This document shows positions 10,101 through 20,129 of a stretch of 64,000 nucleotides of DNA, one piece after another. Position 1 is the stretch's first letter, and every line of letters starts with the position of its first letter. A program made the position numbers and the translations under genes. The notes under the pieces were generated by a model. The model was not told the DNA's origin, searched no databases, and worked only from the letters and a program-made list of their open reading frames with translations. The DNA is from Ampelocalamus luodianensis (Eukaryota > Streptophyta > Magnoliopsida > Poales > Poaceae), in contig CM070618.1 in the NCBI GenBank assembly GCA_036346255.1, positions 82,284,428 to 82,348,427 of the forward strand, read 5' to 3'.

Positions 10101-11100
10101 ATTAAATATAAGCTATAATGAGAATATCGTGAATGGTGTTGGATGAGACCACGAAAGAGTGCAATGGCGTCGATCTGTCCTATAAGAAGACATTGATTCA
10201 CAAGGGAACAAATAGCCGAGGTAACAACAGCGAAGATGAGAACAATTACATGTTGCTCACCATAGCTGTTCGACAAGGAAAATGTTGTGATGCTCGCTGG
10301 AGCTATTGAAGAGAAAGATCGGAGTCAAAGGAGCCAAGTGTTATGACGACGAATAGTGAACATCGGCATTGTTGAAGAAGTACATGGTCAAAGAAATTCG
10401 ATAATGGGGAAGACATAGCAGAGAGAGATGAAGTTTAAGCGAACTATCGACGATATGTGACGATCGGGTAGCTAGGAGCATACCATCGTTGGTGAGTGAC
10501 ATGGCGTCACTGACGACGACGAGCAGATTCTCCCTAACGTTAGACAACGATTAAGGCAGACGTACCAACATCAGTGAAGATGGGAGGTCGTTGTAGTTAA
10601 TGAGGAAGTCACATCGTTGAGTTAGACAACGTAGAAAAAGAGGAGTGACCGACACAGGAGAAGAAGACATCAGACATATATATAACATCGTATATGTGTA
10701 TATACATGCATACATCCTACGAATAGAAGCATGGGCGTACATAAACAAAGGAGCAAAGAGTTTGGGGGTAGAGATAGCGTAATGGTAAGGAATAAGCTTA
10801 GGGCCACTGGAGAGAGTGCGATGGGTGTCCCGGCAGAGATTGGCGATATTTGCACGTATATACATACAGATATCACAACGGTCATCATTAAGCGATAATT
10901 GGAGAGAAGTAGAAGATAACGATGTGGTAGAGTATTGCATTGAAAATAGTAGCAGCTGAGAATATCAATTAAGAATTGGACTTGCTCTTGGAGATTGAAG
11001 CAGAAAAATTATGGCCGGAAGAAGAGATAGAAGACACGGTTTGATGGGGCAATCGACGTAAGGGAGGATAAGTTAAGATAGGTCGTACATGGTGCATCGG
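10101..11100. other. Unassigned cargo of the Helitron
   Basis: Mixed-composition sequence with several short minus-strand open frames, none recognisable. It may be a captured fragment too diverged to name. Confidence 0.3.
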
Positions 11101-11481
11101 TGTATATGTGGGCAATGTACTCTAATATCATGTTAACTAATAAAATAATTTTGTTACACACATAATCAATGTATTACTTAAGATTAACAGAGGTATATGT
11201 GCATGCAAAAATTTTGAAAAAGAGTTAAGAGCATGCAACTACATGATGTATATAATAGAGAGTGATTAACTTATTATAGTCATGATTTTCTTTCATAAAA
11301 ACTCATACTTCAATTACGGCACTCAAGTTTCTATTGTTATTTTCTAATGTTTATGATATCTTAAAAATCTAAATAACTACAAGATACGTAAATATATTTT
11401 GAAACATCTAAATTATATCATTTGTCACTACAAACTTTAAAACAAATTTAGTTGTACAAATATGCGGATCACCCTGCTAGT

Positions 11482-13001
11482 TATAAACATATGACATCAC
11501 AATGTTTAAAACGTGTAACTATATAGATACATATAGAGAGAACAAGAAGAGTCCAGAAACAGACATGAAACCCAAGTTGTAGCCGGTTGGTTGCACGGGC
11601 CAACCCTACATCTAACGCGAGTCCACGCTCAGGTCCGACACAGACAGCGCAAATTTCGATCACATTGCAACACAATTTCAATCATAACTTCAGATAGCCA
11701 TGTCTTTCATCTAGATGCTCCAAAGTATAAGATCGAGGTATTCGGATTGTCCGTTATTATTACAAGAACACTGCACAAACAGTACTGTATGGTAATACTG
11801 CAGCAGCTGTAGAAACAATGTGCATATATACTGCAGCAATTCTACTGTTTTCCTTGGTATTGTATTGGTCAACCTTGACCATTTATTTTGGTTTGTACGG
11901 TGAAAATAATACCCTAATATTAGTCACTATAGATCCTCCGCAATTTTCCTTTCAACGCAGAGGATCTGTTTCCAAGATCAAGATGTCTTTGGTACTCCGT
12001 ATCGCCGCGGATCTTTGCGCTAGAGTCCCTGACCCCGCTAGCATGGCGCCTTGTGGTTTACACGCTTGCACCACAATCAATTCGTTCTGTCTCGTGTTAT
12101 TGGCCCATTAGGCGGGTAACTCCAGGCAGTAAGCTACAAAAGAACGTGCAAGGGCTGGAGAAGAACACATGATCCAAGTGGGTCCCAAAAGGCCACAAAA
12201 GAAAATCTTAATGCACCGCGCCATGGATCACAAGTAGACATAGGTCAGGAATTTCGGAAGTTTTTTTTTTTTTTGCTGGCCTGCTACATACCAAATTACC
12301 AAGGCTAGAGCTAGAATGGCAAAAACGATTAAAACCTCCCTAGGTCACATTGTCATATGGGGTACGATCTTATCCCTATGCCCAGAAAGATCTACGAAAA
12401 GGAGAAAAGTGACTTATCGCGCTTTGCTTCCACTCGAAGATTTAGGATTCCAAGCGGGGCCGACGCCTTACTAGCATGTAGTATACAGCACGGATAGCAT
12501 CGTTGCGTTTTCATGGATGCACTACAGCGACATGCATTCTCCATTTCTTAAGGGACAGCCTTACACAGGGATCCACTCGTGCAACTATGTTTTTTTTCTT
12601 TTCTTTTTGAAAAAGCTTCATGGTAGCTGCTTGCATACGAAGAAGTTATTTCTTTGTTTCGGTATCCAAAAGGCATCGTGGTAGTATCTTGTTAATGGCT
12701 AGTACATGGTAGTTGACAGGTATGTACATGTTCAGTTTTTCTGGGGGTGTCAAAAGCAATGGCAGCAAAGGTGTGTCCGTACAAATGGTTTGTTGCATAG
12801 GTAATCGGTGGAGATTTGGAAGTGTCCTCGACTCCTGTACGGTTCAGACACGATCGATCAACCGGTCAAGCAGGTGCCTTTTTTTTTTTTACCACGATGG
12901 TGATTTCATGACTTACCCTGCATCGAATCACCACATGGGCATGCATCTACAACCGAACGGGGTCCTCACTCCCTGTACTGTAGTATTTTATAGGTCTGGT
13001 T
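11482..13001. other. Intergenic stretch, nothing identified
   Basis: Contains homopolymer T runs near 12260 and 12875. Short open frames have no recognisable similarity and no splice context. Confidence 0.35.
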
Positions 13002-13812
13002 TGTCCGAATTGGGCTAACCAGTGTAAAGACTTCTTTATTTCTTAAATTCTAAACCATGTATAGTTTAGTTATCTTTCTTTTGCTAATCGTGTATTTTTC
13101 TCTCTTTTTTGATACTGATCAAATTAAATTATTCGGAAGACCATTGTGGTCATTTATAAGACCGGTGTGCTGACCAATGTGGTTATTCTGAAGACCAGTG
13201 TAGTCACTGGCTGGAGCCGTAGACCAGGGTATAGTCAGGAGCTGACAAACACTGCTTAATTACCATTAATTGATTTTTGAATTAGCAGTTACCAGTTGTT
13301 TATTATGTTCTTTATTAGGCAGTTACTAGAGAATAATTGTCTCGACCTTAAAAGGATTTAGAGACGTTCAAACAAAAAAAACTAATTAATTTACTCCCAT
13401 ATTTCTTCTATGTTCTATTGTGCTGATGTGTTGTGCTGTCGAGTCAAGTCATCCCTTCTCCTCGTCGTGCTCCGGGAAGGAGGGTGAGCGGATATCTCTG
13501 AACCATTGCCGTAGAGAATACATGCATAGGGCGGCAATAAGGTTTTTGGACAGTGTATCTGCACGACCGCTCGCTACGCTGATTCATCTATGTTATGCAC
13601 TACATCGAGTCTGCGCTTCTTACTGTTTTTTCATCAAGCTCGATTATAAGTTGTTTGTGTAACCAAACTATTATGTTATTATCTTATTATTGTGTATGTT
13701 GAAAAGTGTAATAAGTTGTCTGCTATTAGTATTGGTGTATGCCTCTCTAGCCTTTTGTGATCTTTGTCTCGTAATAAAATCTAGAATTAAAATATTATTT
13801 ATATTTCTAACA
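13002..13812 (+). mobile_element. Probable solo LTR (copia-like)
   Basis: The region starts TG and ends TCTAACA, and is flanked by TGGTT on both sides (12997-13001 and 13813-13817). A leader-like stretch (13420-13660) with the ending GATTATAAGTTGTTTGTG resembles the R/U5 of grass copia LTRs. Internally there are repeats of GACCA-GTGTAG type (13140-13230). Because TGGTTTG also occurs at 12785, the left boundary is not certain. Confidence 0.45.
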
Positions 13813-13817
13813 TGGTT

Positions 13818-14761
13818 ACCCTATTTACGCGATGTGTTGTTTAAACAGTTTGTTCGGTGTGGCTAGGTCAGCGATGTGATCTGTCACGTAATCAGGTGCA
13901 ACGCTCGTTGACATTGATGCGGCATTGCCCGCACTGCGGACGCTGCTGATGCGATCGGGGCTCCACGATTCAAAGTTGGCATCGATCACGGGCAGACGCA
14001 CACTTATCCATGCCTGCCTTCCTGCCTGCGCCAGCAGGCACTCCATACAGAGTTGACCAGGGAAGCAGCAGCGCACTATTTAACGTGAAAATATTTGTAT
14101 TCTATTTCTATGCAGAGAAGACAGCAGCGACGCAAAGAAAAAATCTTGCTCTTGCCGATCTTTCCCGGCGAGGGAACGGTGCGCGATGGGGCCACGACAT
14201 GACCGCGACCGTCCCGGTTTCGTGACAATGGCCATCAATCACGCACCATTACCCCCGGATATAGCAGACAATCACGGATATGCCGCATATGCGCGACATC
14301 GCCGACATGACAGCCGTCTGATCTCCCAACTCAGAAGAAGGCAAGCGAACCCCCACCGTCCGTCCGCATAGGCCACTGTCTCGCCTGTGCTATTCGGCAC
14401 CCATGGGCGTTTGATAACACGATCGAACGCTTTAGAGTTGCCGTACGAACGCAATACACCTGATCCTGATGTTTCGTGGGCAAGCAACGTGGATATACGA
14501 GTATCAGGCTCGCTGTGCTCGGACGGCCCTTGAAATCGTGCACAACGGGACAAGTGCGGCAGGCACGGCGTGAGGACTTTGCAAGGATCGCTAACCGTGT
14601 GTGCATGGGATGCGTGGGCGTAGCCGGCTGGCAGCGTGGCAATAATTGGGACCCGGTCACCGTCCAAGTAGGCGCCGGCACGCTTCAAATTTTCAAGCCG
14701 CCGGAACAGGTAGGTTGCGTTGCTGCCAATTGGCGTTCGTCCTATGGACACCTGGATAGTG
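13818..14761. other. Intergenic stretch, nothing identified
   Basis: No coding similarity on either strand and no terminal repeats found. It ends at the target duplication of the large MULE. Confidence 0.35.
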
Positions 14762-14771
14762 ATAGTTTTTA
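14762..14771. repeat. Left target-site duplication of the MULE
   Basis: ATAGTTTTTA, identical to 23761-23770. Confidence 0.9.
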
Positions 14772-14871
14772 GAATTTTTTTAAAAATAATATTATTTTTA
14801 AAGATATTTACAAAAATAAATAGCCGTTTAAAAAAATTACAAAAATGTGCCTCTGTCGCCAGTTGAACTGG
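14772..14871 (+). repeat. Left TIR of the MULE
   Basis: Inverted copy at 23660-23760, with only a few mismatches and short T-run differences over 100 bp. Confidence 0.92.
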
Positions 14872-14985
14872 TGATTCATTCTGTCGCCGGTTCAAGCGGC
14901 GGATGGATCTGCCCCGCCTGTCGCGATTGAGGAATGAATCGCGATTGAAGCTGGCGACAGACCTATCGCCGATTCAATGGCGATT
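14850..14985. repeat. Left subterminal palindrome cluster
   Basis: Variants of CTGTCGCCAGTTGAACTGGCGAC occur near 14853, 14880 and 14950. The same palindrome recurs at the right end and in the centre of the element. Position near the TIR suggests transposase or host-factor binding, which is inference. Confidence 0.7.
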
Positions 14986-14987
14986 CA

Positions 14988-15392
14988 TTCCCAACCCTAG
15001 CCGCTTTTTGATTTTCCCTATTTCACTTAGGCGATTTGTGATTTTCATACATTTTAAACGACGAAAAATGTTGGACTCGTAATAACATTTTATCATCATC
15101 GTATGTTGTTCTACTACGGTTAATTTTGGAGAATTTAGCGAGGACGTTTGAGGTATGAACGATTCAAAAAGGAAGATAAGTGATATTGCCATTCCCAACC
15201 CTTATTTTCCTATTTCGATTAGGCGGTTTGTGATTTTCATAAATTTTAAACGGTACGAAATCTGTTAGACTCGTAATAACATTTTATCATCATCGTATGT
15301 TGTTCTACTACGGTTAATTTTCGGAGAATTTAGCGAGGGAGTTTGAGGTATGAACGATTCGTAAAAAGGAAGATAAGTGATATTGCCATTCG
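14988..15392. repeat. Two direct copies of a 203-bp unit
   Basis: The stretch from ATTCCCAACCC through GTATGTTGTTCTACTACGG to GTGATATTGCCATTC occurs at about 14987-15194 and again at about 15191-15395 with few changes. Confidence 0.85.
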
Positions 15393-15509
15393 ATCGGGAA
15401 TTCGTACTCTGATATTAGAGAACTTGCAGAAGAACGTCATAACACTTAACTAAAATGATAATTGACAACATTGATAATAATATTTTTGTCGTGGTCGCGA
15501 CGTCAACGT

Positions 15510-17640
15510 CTCCCATGTGGACTGCCTCTAGTCGGGGCACCGGACGAGGTCCCCGTGGTGACGTCCGGAATGCCGATGTCTCCTTGGTCCTGAGTATTTC
15601 GCGTGGAGCATGTCTTGAAGGTGTCGCCAGACTCCCTGCAAATGGAGCACTTCTTCGTGCGACGTCCGGCTTCTGCCTCGTCCATATCGTTCTCGATGTG
15701 TCGCACTGCCGCCGCCAACCTTTCCCTTGAGCCTACCAATGTCCGCGGCCCAAATTAGTTGCTCCCAGGATGGATGGCCAGTGAAATGGCCAACAACGGC
15801 ATAACCATACATCTCTCCACTCCATGTTTGCATCACCGCCTCCTTGGTGAAATAGTGAGAGAGGTACTGACCGGGATGCTGCGCCACCGTCGAACAAGGC
15901 GCCATGACATGGGAGCAGGGCCTATGCAGAAGAAGGGGCTTGTTACAAGTGCAAACGCAGCTATCGCGCGTAGCGTGCACTCATGGTGATCCTCTCGCGG
16001 TTAGTCCCGCGACGCCTTTATCCTCGCACATTATCTCGGTTAAGCTCCTCGTGCCCATCTTGAATGCCCGGTGCATCTCACCCTTCTTACTCTTCTCCTC
16101 CATGTATGCGGTGATCATGGCGGAGTAGAGTACTCGTCATTTGTCAAGGTGAGCGACGCATTGCGTGCATCTGTTAACAAAGTAGTTTGTGGTACTGCAG
16201 AATTGCCTCCACAATACCAACCAAAGGGAGGCACCTGGCGCCGCGCATGACCCAGTTGTAGACCTCAGCTAGGTTGGTTGTCATGATACCGTATCGAGCA
16301 CCACCCCTGTCATGCAGCAGCGACCACTTCTCCTTAGGCTCGTGCTCAATCCAGTCTGAGAAGCTTTTGACCTGTGCCCCAGTCTTCCTCGTGACACTAG
16401 GAGCGTCTGTGGGTAGCTGTGACAATGCTTGGGGGGCCTGGTCGGCGCCTGGGGCGGCCCGTGTCGATGCCTCCCTTCTATGGGTTTTTGTCCGGTCGTC
16501 CAGAATCTTCCAGAGTGTGTCGAACTTACGCTGCTGGTTCTGGTTGCACAGGCGCTTGAACATGTTCATCAAGTCCTTGTTGCGGAACTGCTTATAGAAG
16601 TTTGCACCCAAGTGCCTCATGCACCACCTGCTCTGTAGATCCGGCCATGGAAGTGGAACGTTCTCTCCTCGTTGTAGCTGTGTTATTGCACGCAGCAGGG
16701 CCCGCGTCTTGGCCATGTATGAGGTATACGTTGGGACGGTCCGCTAATGTAAATCCTCACATTCTTCAAGAACCACAACCCACTATTCGTGTTCTCGCTT
16801 TCGAAAGCGAATGCCACGGAAGAACTTGATTGTTTCCGTCCGTCGCTATTGCGGTCGAGATCCGCCCTTGTACCGCCGATCGAGAATGTGCCATCGATAC
16901 ACAAGATTGGACGACGATGTTTCGAATGCATTGATGCATGGACCAAACGCGAAGAATGCTCATTGTAGTACCCTCTTATTAGGCCACCGGATGCGTGGCG
17001 TCTTGAATGTCGACATGAGTGCGGGATTCTGTCTTGTATGACTCGGAGTTGCCCAGGAGGTTGTGGTAGGAATCCTCGAACGCGTCGAACCTCTATTCCA
17101 ATGCCTTCGCATTTTGCCCTCCAAGCCTTGGCATAGCCGATAGTGTCATCGAACCTTGCCTCAATGGCCCGAATGATGGATCGTGGCTCAAATCTAGGTT
17201 GTCCACGATCTCACCGTATATGAGATTGGCAATGAAGCTCGATGACAAGTTCGGTGGGATCATGGCGACTCAATGACGACGCGCATGTGAGGGACCACTA
17301 TGGAGCACTTCTAGTAGGTATCCCACTTGGGCTGAAAAGCGTGCACGCGCCAAGGGCATCCCTCAATGCCGCACTTCACGTCGTAGCATCTTGGGGTAGA
17401 CTTGACGACGGTGAATGTGCGTCGAACCGACAATGCCCAGAATTTGACCGCATCTTGCACGACCTCCTTGCATTTGTACGTAGCTCCTAGTCTGACCTCG
17501 CTCTGGTCGTACTCCCATGGTACATGGGAGCCTTCGTTGACCACGAGGTTCTCGAATCGTATGTGTTCCACTCGAATGGAACCGCTCGCCGTCCGCATCA
17601 TCGCCGCCATCGGAACCTTCATCTTGGACAATGCCATGTA
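15510..17640 (-). pseudogene. MuDR-type MULE transposase, decayed
   Basis: Recognisable blocks lie in order on the minus strand. Near 17640-17310: an N-terminal zinc-binding block with WEYDQSEVRLGATYK, KFWALSVRRTFTVVKST and CGIEGCPWRVHAF. Near 16960-16890: RPILCIDGTF, holding the first catalytic Asp. Near 16716-16174: SRWCMRHLGANFYKQFRN, FSDWIEHEPKEKWSL and TTNLAEVYNWVMRG, with the catalytic Glu. Near 15950: a SWIM zinc finger, CTCNKPLLLHRPCSH. Near 15650: CSICRESGDTFKTC, a C-terminal knuckle. The second catalytic Asp is replaced (LIHGQDAG instead of the usual HDRHAG, about 16715-16735). Stops and frame changes interrupt several joins. It would have cut and pasted the element by binding the TIRs. 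Confidence 0.88.
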
Positions 17641-18460
17641 GTCTTGGTCTTGAGCTCCATCATTTCCACCGAGTCTTCCGGCTCCTCTCCCTCGTCGGCA
17701 AGCCCACTAGCTTTGTCTCATCGAACGAGGTAACTCAATGACATCGGCAACCTCTTGCCCTTCGCGGTGTGTGCGCGCTACCTGGAGTCACCTATTTCTT
17801 CCTTGGTGTCAAGAACTCCTACTTGTTACGACGCAGATGCAGGAGTGGATTTTGCAAAGGCACGGACCGAAGGACCAATTTCCACCCCCTCTCTCGCCAT
17901 GCGTATATCGACCGCTATGAATTTGTTCCCTTTAGTTGCACTAACTCCCAATACGTGGCCGCCCCGCCCGGGGCGAGGCAACTCAATGTCGATCGTGAGA
18001 CATCACGGTCCACTTGGAACGTGTGGAACAACCACCGCATCACGGCGCCGAATGTACGTTGCTCGTGTCTTGGTAGGGCACGCCCGCGATCGAAATAACT
18101 CAAATCAATTCACTCGGGACCTCCATAATAGTCCTCTACCGTAGTAAATTTTGAAATTGACGACGTCGGACATATTTGACGTCATCGCGATGTGAAGAAT
18201 ATTTACACCATGAACTACATATGTGCAACTAAATATCCCACCAAAAAACTATGTAAAACAGACTTCACTACGTAACAGCACATCAAGAATCATGTAATCC
18301 GTTCTGTTAAGAAAATTACCCGAGGGGTGGGCAACAGGACGAACAGCGCTTCGCTAGCTTTTCTCGTCCTCCTCTCTGCTGTGTCCTTCTATTTTTGGTT
18401 GAGTAAGACTGAGTCCTGTGTGGAATTTCGACGGTTGCAAGAGGATTTTGTAGAGGTCAG
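17641..18460. other. Upstream part of the transposase unit
   Basis: Moderately GC-rich with short open frames on both strands. It may hold the transposase N-terminus or leader, but I cannot read a convincing protein. Confidence 0.35.
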
Positions 18461-18463
18461 GCC

Positions 18464-18562
18464 CTGTCGTCAGTTTAATTGGCGATACCTTCCTGTCGCC
18501 AGTTGAACTGGCGATACCTTCCTGTCGCCAGTTGAACTGGCGATACCGTGCTGTCGCCAGTC
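18464..18562. repeat. Central palindrome cluster, 29-bp period
   Basis: CTGTCGCCAGTTGAACTGGCGATAC-type units begin at 18464, 18493, 18522 and 18551 (the last partial). The same palindrome marks both ends of the MULE. The sequence after it (18563-18660) is a diverged copy of the left subterminal region (about 15090-15190). Confidence 0.85.
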
Positions 18563-18662
18563 GCTATTTGTTGTTGTGCAATGTTGGAAGATTTTTTGGA
18601 GGACGATTGAGGGATTAATGATTCGTACGTACCAAGGCAGGCGATACTAAAATGCGTTCGGG

Positions 18663-19630
18663 AATGACTCAACGATAACCACACGACATTTCATCCGACA
18701 AGGGGATTACATGGCACGCAGGACAACGAACCGAGCACGGTACACGCATGCCTTTAGGGAAAACGAAATACATGGGACATGTGGAGGAATATGGTAGAAC
18801 TCATCGAGTCGAACGTGGCCATTTACCCTTACGCCGGCTCGGCGTTGTACTCCTCGCCTTGCGCCTTGGCTCGCCGCGATGGCCCTCTTTCGCTCCCTCT
18901 CGCCTCCCGTCGCCCGCATGCTCACGCCTCGCTCCTCGCGCTCGTCCCGCCTACCTTGCTCGGCTCGCTCGCTTTCAACTCTTTGAGACGCCACGGGTCT
19001 CGATGTGCTCCTCAGCCCAGCTCTTCCGTCTCAAAGAACGACCACATGTCGTAGGGGTGGATCTTGTCGCCGATCCACCGCCGGAAGTCGCATAGTGGTG
19101 GCGGAGATCGCGGTGGGTAAAGAGAGTTCGTTACCGTACGGAATGAAAAAGTATTGTACCATGAAATAGGGTTTCATTACGGATGCTCGTTGTTGCGATC
19201 CAACGGCGTAGTTTGGGCAAAGACCAATAGCGCGCCCAATGGTCCACTCATCGGTTGATTTCACACACTTGCAAGCGCCCTACACCAAGATAGGGGTGCC
19301 ACCCTATCGGGGTCCTTCCGAGGGCGTTCGCGAGCATAGGAGGCGGTCGCGGTGGTCCTGCATCGTTGGGCGTGCTACGAGGTAGCTTCCTAAGATCCAC
19401 GAGCCCGGAAAGGTTTGGTGGGTGAAAGGCTCGACTAGCGGCATGATAGCGAGGTGGTTTCATGGGAGACACCAGTCCTTCAAAAGCTTGCGGATTTTCT
19501 CCCATTCCTTCTCCTTGTCCATGTTTTCTACTTGGTGGTGCTTTGTTGTGGACTAGTTGGACGAGTTACTCAGATTTATAGCCGGAGTGGATGGAGCCGT
19601 TGTCGCTTCGCCTTGGTAAGTCGCCCACAA
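18663..19630. other. Unassigned interior MULE sequence
   Basis: Short minus-strand open frames (for example 19505 to 19031) give Pro- and Arg-rich peptides with no function I can name. It could belong to a third, unrecognised reading frame of the element. Confidence 0.3.
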
Positions 19631-19640
19631 AGCCGCCCGC

Positions 19641-19925
19641 TGGTCACATCGTCTCAAAAGGTAGTCCGTAGTCACATCGCCCGGAAATCAAGCCCGCTGG
19701 TCACATCGTCTGAAAAGCTAGCCGGTGTAGTCACATCGTCCGGAAAGCAAGCCCGCTCGTCACATCGCCCCGAAAAGCTAGCTCGTAGTCACATCGTCCC
19801 GAAAAGCAAGCCCGTGTGGTCACATCGTCCGAAAAGGTGGTCCGCTGGTCACATCGCTCAAAGCGGTCTACTCGTGCCATCGCCTGAAAAACTAGCCGGT
19901 GTGGTCACATCGCACGAAAAGGTGC
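19641..19925. repeat. Minisatellite of about ten 28-31 bp units
   Basis: Units follow TCACATCGTCCGAAAAGCAAGCCCG with changes, giving an open plus-strand frame that encodes a repetitive Ser/Arg/Lys peptide. There are no conserved spacers, so this is a minisatellite rather than a CRISPR-like array. Confidence 0.85.
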
Positions 19926-20129
19926 CTACTCGCTAACTTTTAAGGGGATGCTACAAGACGGAGCGACCTTTAAGGACTCTGTCCGCCGTGTTGTCGCGAC
20001 GCCCAAAAACCTAGGTCGTTTTATCGCGTCGTTGCGAGCAGTTGGATCGTCAAAGAAAGCCATATTGCGATATTCAAAAGATTTCATAACTACGGTTGGC
20101 ATAATGAAGAAAAATATATAAAGGAAAAT

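Larger units (their letters stand above)
9150..11481 (+). mobile_element. Non-autonomous Helitron
   Basis: The left end begins TCTATCTATCTATTATATTATTAAAGCG, abbreviated here as TCTATC...TTAAAGC, which resembles grass Helitron 5' ends. The right end is GCGGATCACCCTGCTAGT: a short hairpin (GCGG with CTGC) followed by the CTAGT terminus at 11477-11481. The flanks are A (9149) and T (11482), as expected for insertion between A and T without duplication. The left end could also be 4 or 8 bp further right because of the TCTA repeat. No Rep/helicase is visible, so it would depend on an autonomous partner. Confidence 0.7.

Noticed and set aside
19641..19925. Regular repeats resembling a CRISPR array
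   Set aside because: Units vary, there are no distinct spacers, and the context is a plant transposon.
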